The translations under genes and the position numbers were made by a program. This document shows positions 16,263-24,262 of a stretch of DNA of 39,841 nucleotides, piece after piece. The stretch lies in NCBI GenBank assembly GCA_900553225.1, contig USCV01000011.1, positions 1-39,841 on the forward strand, written 5' to 3'. The DNA is from an uncultured Clostridium sp. Its GTDB lineage: Bacteria > Bacillota > Clostridia > TANB77 > CAG-508. The notes under the pieces are model-generated. The model did no database searches, had not been told where the DNA came from, and saw only the letters and a program-made list of their open reading frames with translations. The number at the start of each line of letters is the position of its first letter. The stretch's first letter is position 1.

Positions 16263-17486
16263 GTGGAGACTCTAAACAGAAGAAAAAAATGTTTGAAAAT
16301 AAAGGCTAACAGTAAATTATTTAAAATAACAAGTATTTTAATACTGTTTTTCATTCTCATATCAAGTTTCAAAGCTTGTTTAGCAATAGAGGAAACAAAT
16401 AATGTAAATAATTCAGATATAATAGAAACACAAATGGACTCTCTTAATATACCAAATTTTATGAAAGAGGCTAATAATTATACAAAAGATGTATTTTCAG
16501 ATACACAAATGAATGATGTTTTAAACTCAGCAATAAGTGGAAAAATTGAAAACAAAAAAATAATGCTAAACATTTGGAAATTATTTGGAAAAGAGTTTGC
16601 AAAATCAATTACAACAATCGGAGGCATTTTAGTAATAATTATCATACATAGTGTTCTAAAAAGCATAAGTGATGGATTAGGAAATAAAAGCATTTCTCAA
16701 ATAACATATTATGTTCAATACATATTAATTGTTACACTAATTATGACTAACTTTTCGGATATTTTGGCAATGGTAAAAGAATCAATTGACAATTTAGTAG
16801 GATTTATGAATTCATTAATTCCTATTTTAATTACTTTAATGATGACAACTGGAAGTATTGCATCAGCCAATATTGTACAACCAATATTACTATTTATAAT
16901 AACATTTATTGGAAACTTTATAAAAGATATTATAATCCCAATTGTACTTGTGGCAACAGCTTTAGGAGTTGTATCAAAAATATCAGATAAATTACAAATA
17001 GATAAACTTTCAAAATTCTTTAAATCAAGTGTAGTATGGATTTTAGGAATTGTACTTACAATTTTTGTAGGGGTTGTATCACTAGAAGGAACTTTAAGTA
17101 GCAGTGTAGATGGATTAACAGCAAAAACTACAAAAGCTGCAGTTTCAAGTTTCATTCCAGTTGTAGGTAAGATTTTAGGTGATGCCGTAGATACTGTAAT
17201 AGGCTGTAGTTCAATTCTAAAAAATGCACTTGGAATTGTAGGAGCAATTATTATTATAGGTATTTGTATTAAACCAATTATTAAATTAATTATTCTTATG
17301 GCAATGTATTACTTACTGTCTGCACTGTGTCAACCAATTGCTGATGAAAAAATAATAAAATTATTAGAACAAATGGGAGATACCTTCAAATTGCTGCTCG
17401 CAATTATGTGTAGTATATCTGTTATGCTAATAATAGGAGTAACATTAGTTGTAAAAATATCTAACAGTGGTCTTATGTATAGGTAA
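16263..17486 (+). CDS. spoIIIAE: Stage III sporulation protein AE
   Basis: The start is GTG 16263 (SD GAGGAG at 16248-16253, 9-nt spacing) rather than TTG 16233, giving 407 residues. There is an N-terminal signal-type helix ITSILILFFILISSF with a possible cleavage after ACLA, then a polar region and about seven membrane segments. GGILVIIIIHSVLKSISDGL and GTLSSSVDGLTAKTTKAAVS are characteristic of SpoIIIAE, the polytopic subunit of the feeding channel. Confidence 0.94.
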   Translation: METLNRRKKCLKIKANSKLFKITSILILFFILISSFKACLAIEETNNVNNSDIIETQMDSLNIPNFMKEANNYTKDVFSDTQMNDVLNSAISGKIENKKIMLNIWKLFGKEFAKSITTIGGILVIIIIHSVLKSISDGLGNKSISQITYYVQYILIVTLIMTNFSDILAMVKESIDNLVGFMNSLIPILITLMMTTGSIASANIVQPILLFIITFIGNFIKDIIIPIVLVATALGVVSKISDKLQIDKLSKFFKSSVVWILGIVLTIFVGVVSLEGTLSSSVDGLTAKTTKAAVSSFIPVVGKILGDAVDTVIGCSSILKNALGIVGAIIIIGICIKPIIKLIILMAMYYLLSALCQPIADEKIIKLLEQMGDTFKLLLAIMCSISVMLIIGVTLVVKISNSGLMYR

Positions 17487-17515
17487 TATTGAAATAAAAA
17501 ATAAGGGGGAAAATA

Positions 17516-18148
17516 ATGGTTGCGTTTATAAGTAATTGGGCACAAGGAATTATTGTAGCAGTAATAATTGCAAGCATTATAGAAATGATACTTCCAGAAG
17601 GATCATCAAAAAAATACATAAAAGTTGTAATTGGAGTATATATATTATTCGTTATAGTAACTCCAATTGTAAACCAATTTTCTAACAATTCAAATTCAAT
17701 TGATACAGATTCTATATTTAATTTTGAAAATGAAGAAAATACATTAGAGGTTTCGTCTAAGAATCTAGAAGAGAAAAACGTAACAAGTATAAAGTCTATG
17801 TATGAAATGAATTTGAAAAGTGATATAAAAAACAAAATTCAATCAAAAGGATATATCGTTCAAGAAGTAAATGTTGAAATTTCTGACGATGAAAAATATA
17901 GCATAAATAAAATTTTAGTTGTTGTTTCAGGAGAGCAACAGTCTGAAGAAACAAAAGACAATGGGAGTAAAAAGAAAGTTGTTACAATAGTAGAACATGT
18001 TGAAAAAGTAAAAGTTGATATATCAAAACAAAATAGTGAATCTAAAGAAGAAAAAAAATATACGATTTCTGAAAAAAAAGCAAATAACTTAAAAGAATAC
18101 TTAAGCAGTCAATATGATATTGCTGTAAAGAATATAGAAATTCGTTAG
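17516..18148 (+). CDS. spoIIIAF: Stage III sporulation protein AF
   Basis: The 210-residue protein has two N-terminal membrane helices (WAQGIIVAVIIASIIEMILP and KVVIGVYILFVIVTPIV), with MILPEGSSKKYIKVVIGVYI as the family signature. A long hydrophilic extracytoplasmic domain containing a ring-building-motif-like segment (IVQEVNVEISDDEK) follows. SD is AAGGGGG. A strong SD for spoIIIAG overlaps its stop codon. Confidence 0.93.
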   Translation: MVAFISNWAQGIIVAVIIASIIEMILPEGSSKKYIKVVIGVYILFVIVTPIVNQFSNNSNSIDTDSIFNFENEENTLEVSSKNLEEKNVTSIKSMYEMNLKSDIKNKIQSKGYIVQEVNVEISDDEKYSINKILVVVSGEQQSEETKDNGSKKKVVTIVEHVEKVKVDISKQNSESKEEKKYTISEKKANNLKEYLSSQYDIAVKNIEIR

Positions 18149-18166
18149 GAGGTATAAGGAAACCAA

Positions 18167-18787
18167 ATGATGAAAGAAAAGTTTGAGAAGGTTAAAGATT
18201 TAGTTGTAAAGAAAAGTGAAAAAGACAATAAAAAAACAATAGAAAGTTTAGTTGTATTTGTTATTATTCTAATTGTTACTATTATTGCAATAAATACAAT
18301 TTGGAATGGTGATAAAGATAAAAATACACAAAATAAAACTATGGATAACAAAAAGCTAGCACAAACAAATTCTAATCAAACCAATAATAATGAAGAAGAT
18401 AATAATATAGAAGGAAGATTAGAAAATATACTTTCGCAAATAGATGGCGTTGGCAAAGTAAAGGTATTAGTTACTTATTCAAGAACGAGCCAACTTGTTC
18501 CACTATATAATGAAAATTCACAAGAAAGTATAACAGAAGAAACAGATAAGGAAGGAGGAAAAAGAACGATTAATGAAAATAGTAGTAAAAAAGATGTTGT
18601 ATATCAAGAAACAAATGGAACAAAAACACCTATTACACAAAGTATAATAAATCCAAAAATTGAAGGGGCAGTTATAACTGCTGAGGGAGCTCAAAATGTA
18701 CAAATTAAAACAAATATTATTCAAGCAACAGAAGCAGTAACAGGTCTTGCAACACATAAAATTCAAGTATTTGAAATGAAAAAATAA
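18167..18787 (+). CDS. spoIIIAG: Stage III sporulation protein AG
   Basis: The 206-residue protein has one N-terminal membrane helix (VVFVIILIVTIIAINTI) after a basic cytoplasmic segment, an Asn-rich linker, and the ring-building domain: LENILSQIDGVGKVKVLVTY, then IEGAVITAEGAQNVQIKTNI. These match SpoIIIAG, which forms the large ring in the intermembrane space. Start ATGATG at 18167; AAGGA 6 nt upstream and AGGAGG 14 nt upstream. Confidence 0.95.
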   Translation: MMKEKFEKVKDLVVKKSEKDNKKTIESLVVFVIILIVTIIAINTIWNGDKDKNTQNKTMDNKKLAQTNSNQTNNNEEDNNIEGRLENILSQIDGVGKVKVLVTYSRTSQLVPLYNENSQESITEETDKEGGKRTINENSSKKDVVYQETNGTKTPITQSIINPKIEGAVITAEGAQNVQIKTNIIQATEAVTGLATHKIQVFEMKK

Positions 18788-18834
18788 ATTTTAAATGTCT
18801 TATGGCAGTGTTTAGTAAAGGAGTGAAATTAGAT

Positions 18835-19474
18835 TTGAAAATTTTAAAAAGAAATCAGATTATTATTTTTGTTATTGCATTTATGCTTATTACAGCAGGG
18901 TATTTAAACTATTCTACTGGAGATAAAAAGAATTTGTTAGCTACTAGTAGCTTAATGAATTCAGAAGAGGTTGCTGGAATTGGTGATGCTAAACTTGTTA
19001 GTTCAAATGATGTTGTAGAAAATGAAACAAAAACTACAAATGAAAGTTCACAAAATACAAATGAAGTAAATCAAAATAAAACAGATAATACTACAATACA
19101 GACAAGTTCAAGCAGTAAAATAGGTAAAGACGATTATTTTGCAAATTCAAAGTTAGGAAGAGATACGATGTATTCACAAATGCTTGAAAGTTATGAAAAA
19201 ATTATAGAAAATGCATCAGTTTCTGCAGAACAAAAAGCTATTGCTCAAACAGAAGTAAAGAAAATTAACGATCTTAAAAATTCTATTATGATTACAGAAA
19301 ATTTAATTAAGACAAAAGGATTTGAAGAGGTTGTAATTTTTGTAAATGATTCAAGTGTTAGTGCTATTGTAAAGGCAGATACATTAACTCGGAGAGCAAA
19401 CAGCACAAATTCAAAATATCATAACAAGAGAACTTAAAGTAGAAATTGACAATGTACATATTAGTAATAAATAA
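18835..19474 (+). CDS. spoIIIAH: Stage III sporulation protein AH; last part in the +1 frame after CGG 19390
   Basis: The start is likely TTG 18835, about 11 nt after SD AAGGAG (18818-18823); ATG 18802 has no SD. An N-terminal helix QIIIFVIAFMLITAGYLNY precedes a Thr/Ser/Asn linker and the SpoIIIAH domain DYFANSKLGRDTMYSQMLES, then VIFVNDSSVSAIVKAD. In the zero frame it reaches CGG (19390-19392), then 14 unrelated residues and TAA 19435-19437. Skipping C19390 gives LT-GEQTAQIQNIITRELKVE and IDNVHISNK, ending TAA 19472-19474. That is the expected SpoIIIAH C-terminus, which contacts SpoIIQ. Without the shift the last about 27 residues of the ring domain are lost. Confidence 0.88.
19390..19392 (+). 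other. Putative +1 frameshift site: in-frame CGG in CGGA context (spoIIIAH)
   Basis: Zero frame reads TTA ACT CGG AGA; the restored frame reads TTA ACT (C) GGA GAG CAA. The boundary is exact: ADTLT is family-like before it, EQTAQIQNII after it. Confidence 0.65.
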
Positions 19475-19654
19475 TAAATTTAATGTATGGGCAATTATAT
19501 GAGTTGCACTTACATTTTTTATTTTGCTTTTTAATATATCTGTGTGTGTCCTTAATTTTGGGTAAGTATTATTAAATTAGTTGTTATACAGTCGTTTAAA
19601 TGCTAAATTATAAATCTATAAAAACAAAGCTTTATAAAAAATTTTAATTAATAC

Positions 19655-19682
19655 TTGTAAAAAATAAAAAAGTTGGTATAAT
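19655..19682 (+). promoter_or_regulatory. Promoter of the phosphofructokinase gene
   Basis: TTGTAA (19655-19660), 16-bp spacer, TATAAT (19677-19682). The rest of 19475-19654 is AT-rich; I saw no terminator with a clear stem after spoIIIAH and no RNA gene. Confidence 0.6.
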
Positions 19683-19728
19683 ATTGGTGATACTTAAGAA
19701 ATAAAGTTTAATGAAGGGAGAGCAACAT

Positions 19729-20875
19729 ATGATAAAAAAAGTAGCAATACTTGCAAATGGGCGGAGATGTTTCAGGATTTAATGCTGTTATTCGTGCAAT
19801 TGTAAAAACAGCAGAACATAATAATATAGAATGCTATGGATTTATAGATGGATATAGGGGACTATTAAAAAATAACTATGTACGTTTAAGTACAGTAAAT
19901 AGTAGTTCAGCATCAGGAATTTTACCTAAAGGTGGTTCAATTATTGGTTCATCTACAAATGCAAATGTATTTAATTATAAAGTAGTAGAAGAAAATGGAG
20001 AAATTATTTATAAAGACTTATCTGATCAATGTGTGGAAAATGTAAAAAAAGATGGGTTCGACTGTATATTTACTTTAGGAGGAGACGGAACTCAAAAATC
20101 TGCAAGAGATTTTTCATTAAAAGGAATAAATGTAATTGGAGTGCCTAAAACAATTGATAATGATGTTGCGTGTACAGAAATTACATTTGGATATAATACA
20201 GCTGTTTCTGTTGCAGCAGATGCATTAGATCGTTTGCATACAACAGGAGAAACACACCATCGCATTATGGTATTAGAAGTAATGGGAAGATATGCAGGAT
20301 GGATTGCTCTTGAATCTGCAATAGCAGGGGGAGCTGATATTGCATTAATTCCAGAAATACCTTATGATATAAATAGTGCAGTAAGAAAAATTGAAGAGAG
20401 AAGAAAAAATGGAAAAGAATTTAGTATTGTAGTTGTTGCAGAAGGTGCAATGCCAAAAGGTGGAACAATTACGGTTGCAGAAACAAGAAGCAATGGAATT
20501 GGAGTAGATAATACAAAACTTGGTGGTGCAGGAGAAAAAGTTGCAAAAGAACTTGAAAAACTAACAGGGTTAGAAGCAAGGTGCACAGTGCTTGGATATA
20601 TGCAAAGAGGTGGAACACCAACTGCATTTGATAGGGTTTTATCTACAAAATATGGTGCAAAAGCTATGGAACTTGCAATGGAAGAAAAATTCAATAGATT
20701 AACAGTAATAAAAAATGGAAAAGTAAGTTCTGTACCATTAGAAGATGTTGTAGGTGAAAATAAGGTAATTGGAGCTGTATCGGGTAATACAAAAGAAAGT
20801 AATATAAGAAAAGTAACAATGGACGATGATTTAGTTAAAACCGCCAGAAGCATAGGAATATGTTTAGGCGATTAA
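19729..20875 (+). CDS. 6-phosphofructokinase; frame changes at CGG 19762 near the N-terminus
   Basis: SD AAGGGAG is followed by ATG 19729, which reads MIKKVAILANG, the expected first beta-strand, then meets CGG 19762-19764 and stops after five codons. Skipping C19762 gives ...ILANG-GDVSGFNAVIRA, restoring the invariant GGD nucleotide-binding turn; the product is then 381 residues. The alternative start TTG 19751 has no SD and would remove that strand. Motifs in full-length numbering: GGDGT (117-121), PKTIDND (139-145), MGRYAGWIA and LGYMQRGGTP. Gly in GGDG suggests ATP use, while Lys in PKTIDND is the type seen in PPi and mixed clades, so the phosphoryl donor is unresolved. It commits fructose 6-phosphate to glycolysis. 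Confidence 0.9.
19762..19764 (+). other. Putative +1 frameshift site: in-frame CGG in CGGA context (phosphofructokinase)
   Basis: Zero frame reads AAT GGG CGG AGA; the restored frame reads AAT GGG (C) GGA GAT. Gly, not Arg, is required at the restored position because GGD is invariant in the family. Confidence 0.65.
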
Positions 20876-20913
20876 AATATAATAAAATAAATAAAAGAAG
20901 GGAGAAAACAAAG

Positions 20914-21633
20914 ATGGAAGAAAACAATCAAAATAATCAAAGCAATGTAAATGCAGAAAACATTAAGAAGGAGGCTAAAGAAACAGTAAATCAAGTAAAA
21001 GACTCTTTCAAAAATATCGATATGAAACAAGAAACTGAAAAAGCAAAGAATTATTTTTCAAGATTTTTAAAACAACCAATAAAAGTAATTGGTGAAATTG
21101 CACATGACAAATCAAATGCATTCTTTAAAACAGCTATAGTAATTCTTGTTATATGGATAGTAGCATCTTTATTAAATTCAGTAGAGAGTGTTTTATCATC
21201 ATTATTTACTTATGGAATTAGTGGATACAGTATATCTTATATATTTAAAACAATATTTAGTTCATTCTTTTCAATTATAAAGAGTATATTAACTCCAATA
21301 ATTTCAATTGTTGTTTTATCAGGAATTATTTATATAATGAATAATAAAAATAAAAAATCTTTCTTAACAAATGCAATTACAATAATTGCAGCATTTGCTC
21401 CAAAAGCTGTAGCAGAAGTTATTAGTTTACTTACTATAATTCCAGGAGCTTACAGAATTACTTCACCAGTAAATGGACTTTTAGGAATAATTGCAACAGT
21501 ATTTGCATTCTTTGCTATTAAAGAATTAAATGATGAAAAAGAAGATGATAGTGCAATAAAAAAATTCATAATTGTAGAAGCTATTTATTATGTAGTTAAA
21601 TTCGTATTATCTTTCTTTACAATTTATATCTAA
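20914..21633 (+). CDS. Polytopic membrane protein of unknown function (Yip1-like layout)
   Basis: The start is ATG 20914 (SD AAGGGAG 9 nt upstream), giving 239 residues; the earlier ATG lies inside the pfk gene. A hydrophilic, Asn/Glu/Lys-rich N-terminus (about 55 residues, helical) precedes about five hydrophobic segments from AIVILVIWIVASLLNSVESV to the C-terminal VVKFVLSFFTIYI. The layout resembles Yip1-domain proteins, but I see no decisive motif. It ends at a strong terminator and is probably cotranscribed with pfk, 38 bases upstream. Confidence 0.65.
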   Translation: MEENNQNNQSNVNAENIKKEAKETVNQVKDSFKNIDMKQETEKAKNYFSRFLKQPIKVIGEIAHDKSNAFFKTAIVILVIWIVASLLNSVESVLSSLFTYGISGYSISYIFKTIFSSFFSIIKSILTPIISIVVLSGIIYIMNNKNKKSFLTNAITIIAAFAPKAVAEVISLLTIIPGAYRITSPVNGLLGIIATVFAFFAIKELNDEKEDDSAIKKFIIVEAIYYVVKFVLSFFTIYI

Positions 21634-21647
21634 GATAATAATAAAAG

Positions 21648-21669
21648 ACGCCAAAATAGGCGTTTTTTT
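21648..21669 (+). terminator. Intrinsic terminator after the pfk-membrane protein unit
   Basis: ACGCC (21648-21652), loop AAAATA, GGCGT (21659-21663), then T's to 21669, with an A-run on the left that can extend the stem. Confidence 0.85.
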
Positions 21670-21671
21670 AT

Positions 21672-21700
21672 TTGACTTTTATTCGTTAACTAGTTATAAT
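21672..21700 (+). promoter_or_regulatory. Promoter of argS
   Basis: TTGACT (21672-21677), 17-bp spacer, TATAAT (21695-21700), immediately after the terminator. The leader of about 30 bases is too short for a T-box. Confidence 0.8.
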
Positions 21701-21734
21701 ATTTACATGATAAAAAAGAAAGAAGAGGAAAAAT

Positions 21735-23441
21735 ATGGTTAATTTTAAAGAAGAAATTGCAGAAAAAGTAAAAAAAGCTATACAAATAGATAATATAGAT
21801 GTATTAAGTTTTATAGAAAAACCAAAAGATGCAAATATGGGAGACTTTGCATTTCCATGTTTTAGACTTGCAAAAGAATTAAAAAAATCTCCACAAATAA
21901 TTGCAGAGGAAATAAATGAAAAAATAGATATATTAGATTCAGATATTGAAAAAATGGAAGTAGTAGGGGGATATTTGAATTTTTATATAAAAAAAGATGT
22001 ACTTGCTAAAGAAGTTGTAAAAGAAATAAGCAAGCAAGAAGAATTTGGAAAATCTGAAATTGGAAAAGGAAAAAATATAGTAATTGATTATTCACATCCT
22101 AATATTGCAAAGCCATTTCATATAGGTCATTTACGTTCAACGGTTATAGGAAGAGCGTTGTATAATATACATGAATATTTGGGATATAATGTGATAGGAT
22201 TAAACTATCTAGGAGATTATGGAACGCAATTTGGAAAGATGATTGAAGGATATAAGAGATGGCAAAATGAATATAATATTGACGAGAATCCTATAGAAGA
22301 GTTAACTAAAATATATATAAGAATTAATGAACTTTGCAAAGAAGATGAAAATGTATTAGAAGAGTGTAGAAATAATTTTAAAAAGCTAGAAAATGGAGAT
22401 TCATATTGTCTAGATTTATGGAACAAATTTAGAGAGTTAAGTTTAAAAGAATTTCAAAAAATATATGACTTATTAGGCGGAAGATTTGATTCATGGGATG
22501 GGGAAGCATTTATTGCACCTAAGGTTCCAGAAGTTATTGAAATTTTAGAAAAAACAGGAAAACTTATAGAATCACAAGGAGCGAAAGTTATATCATTAGA
22601 AGATAAAAAAATGCCACCTTGTATGATTATAAAATCAAATGGCTCAACGACATATGCTTCACGAGATTTAGCAGCAATACTGTATAGAGCAAGGACATAT
22701 GACTTTGATAAATGTTTATATATTACATCATATGAGCAGGTTTTACATTTTAAACAAGTATTTGAAAGCGCTAAACTTTTAGGACTAAAAGAAAAATATA
22801 TTAAAGGATTAGAACATGTTCCTTTTGGAATGGTACTTTTAAAAACTGGAAAAATGTCAACTAGAGAAGGAAATATGGTTAAATTAGAAGATTTATTAAA
22901 AGAGGCTGTATTACGAGCTAAAAATGTAATAGAAGAAAAAAATCCCAATTTAGAAAACAAAGAAAGTATTGCTCAAAAAGTTGGAATCGGTGCTGTCATT
23001 TTTAACGATTTATCAGCTGCAAGAATAAAAGATGAAATATTTGATTGGGATACAATTTTAAATTTCCAAGGAGAAACAGGACCATATATTCAATATACTT
23101 ATGTTAGAACAAAAAGTATACTAGAAAAAATTGAAGCTATTCCGGTAGCAGAAAATATAGATGTAGAAGTTTTAGAAGATGAATATTCACAAGAAATTTT
23201 GAAGCTATTATATGATTTCCAAGACATATTAATTAATGTAATACAAAAGAGCGAACCATCTATACTTTCTCATTATTTAATAGATTTAGCAAAAGCATTT
23301 AGCAGTTTTTATAATGCAAATCGAATAATAGGAGAAGAAAAACGAATTGAAGAAGCAAGAGTGTATTTAACCTATTGTGTTGGTAAGGTACTAAAAACTG
23401 GAGCAGAATTATTAGGAATACAAATGCCAGATAAAATGTAA
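21735..23441 (+). CDS. argS: Arginyl-tRNA synthetase
   Basis: A 568-residue class I synthetase that charges tRNA-Arg. An N-terminal additional domain (1-110) includes MGDFAFPCFRLAKEL; the HIGH motif is in NIAKPFHIGHLRST (near 122-135), the KMSKS-like motif is KMSTREGN (near 375), and the C-terminal DALR-type anticodon-binding domain is complete to LLGIQMPDKM. SD is AGAGGA. It has no in-frame CGG. Its presence next to genes with CGG frameshifts is probably coincidental but worth noting. Confidence 0.97.
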   Translation: MVNFKEEIAEKVKKAIQIDNIDVLSFIEKPKDANMGDFAFPCFRLAKELKKSPQIIAEEINEKIDILDSDIEKMEVVGGYLNFYIKKDVLAKEVVKEISKQEEFGKSEIGKGKNIVIDYSHPNIAKPFHIGHLRSTVIGRALYNIHEYLGYNVIGLNYLGDYGTQFGKMIEGYKRWQNEYNIDENPIEELTKIYIRINELCKEDENVLEECRNNFKKLENGDSYCLDLWNKFRELSLKEFQKIYDLLGGRFDSWDGEAFIAPKVPEVIEILEKTGKLIESQGAKVISLEDKKMPPCMIIKSNGSTTYASRDLAAILYRARTYDFDKCLYITSYEQVLHFKQVFESAKLLGLKEKYIKGLEHVPFGMVLLKTGKMSTREGNMVKLEDLLKEAVLRAKNVIEEKNPNLENKESIAQKVGIGAVIFNDLSAARIKDEIFDWDTILNFQGETGPYIQYTYVRTKSILEKIEAIPVAENIDVEVLEDEYSQEILKLLYDFQDILINVIQKSEPSILSHYLIDLAKAFSSFYNANRIIGEEKRIEEARVYLTYCVGKVLKTGAELLGIQMPDKM

Positions 23442-23466
23442 ATCTAAGCAAAAGAGGGAGTATATC

Positions 23467-23985
23467 ATGGATGTAAGAAAAATAAGAGCAGTTTTATTTA
23501 TTTGTATTTTAATTATATTTGGAATAATATTTAAATTTTCATCTGAAAATTCAGCCAAATCAACTAATACAAGTAATAAAGTGATAGATACAATTGTAGA
23601 TACACATCCTGTTACGAAAGACTTAAATGAGTATCAGAAGAGTATTGTAAAGAATACATTGATAACTCCAGTTAGAAAGTTAGCTCATTTTACAATTTAT
23701 ACATTATTAGGTGTATTTCTAATGTGCTTTGTTAATACATATGATACAAATATTCTAAAAAAAGTTTTAATAAGCCTAATTGTTGGAACGCTCTATTCTT
23801 GTAGTGACGAATTACACCAGTTATTTGTACCAGGTAGAAGTGGACAAATAACTGATGTAATAATAGACAGTGTTGGTGTGTTTACTGGAATACTACTTGT
23901 GATATTGCAAATGAAATTCGTAAATTGGATTAAAACATCTGCAAACAATATGTTAAAATATAAAAAACGAATATTAAAAATGTAG
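23467..23985 (+). CDS. VanZ-like membrane protein
   Basis: A 172-residue protein with four hydrophobic segments and the VanZ signature: FKFSSENSAKST near the N-terminus, RKLAHFTIYTLLG (near 76-88), then SCSDELHQLFVPGRSGQITD (near 112-131) and VIIDSVGVFTG. VanZ homologues confer slight teicoplanin resistance in enterococci, but most clostridial members have no known role. It follows argS by 25 bases with SD AGAGGGAG and is probably cotranscribed. Confidence 0.85.
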   Translation: MDVRKIRAVLFICILIIFGIIFKFSSENSAKSTNTSNKVIDTIVDTHPVTKDLNEYQKSIVKNTLITPVRKLAHFTIYTLLGVFLMCFVNTYDTNILKKVLISLIVGTLYSCSDELHQLFVPGRSGQITDVIIDSVGVFTGILLVILQMKFVNWIKTSANNMLKYKKRILKM

Positions 23986-24087
23986 AATATTGAAGAATAA
24001 AGAAAATTAATAAAGATAGGGAGAAGTTTTATATGGTATCTTTGTATAAAGTTGCTCTCTATTTTAATTTTTATATAAATAATTCTC

Positions 24088-24116
24088 TTGAATTGTTTAA
24101 TACAATTTTGTATAAT
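24088..24116 (+). promoter_or_regulatory. Promoter of the Tim44-like cluster with an operator-like palindrome in its spacer
   Basis: TTGAAT (24088-24093), 17-bp spacer, TATAAT (24111-24116). The spacer contains AATTGT-TTAAT-ACAATT (24091-24107), a perfect 6-bp-arm dyad between -35 and -10, a typical repressor or MerR-type position. The gap 23986-24262 otherwise holds only a doubtful 56-codon frame (24033-24203). Confidence 0.55.
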
Positions 24117-24262
24117 AAAGTCATAAGTCAAAGAAAAATGTCATATTGTAACTTTTTATACATTACAGTAAAAATATCGAATAAAAAAAATTGTAGAGCA
24201 TAAAAATGAAAAAACAAATGACTATACAGAAAAAAATATTTTATAAGATAGGAGAAAGAAAA

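Noticed and set aside
21701..21734. T-box riboswitch upstream of argS (and of metG at 29388-29427)
   Set aside because: The leaders are only about 30-40 bases and contain no T-box sequence or specifier structure.
24033..24203. A 56-codon plus-strand frame (MVSLYKVALY...) with an SD-like AGGGAGA upstream
   Set aside because: A well-spaced promoter with a palindromic operator lies inside it, the composition looks like AT-rich noncoding DNA, and the protein has no recognisable features.
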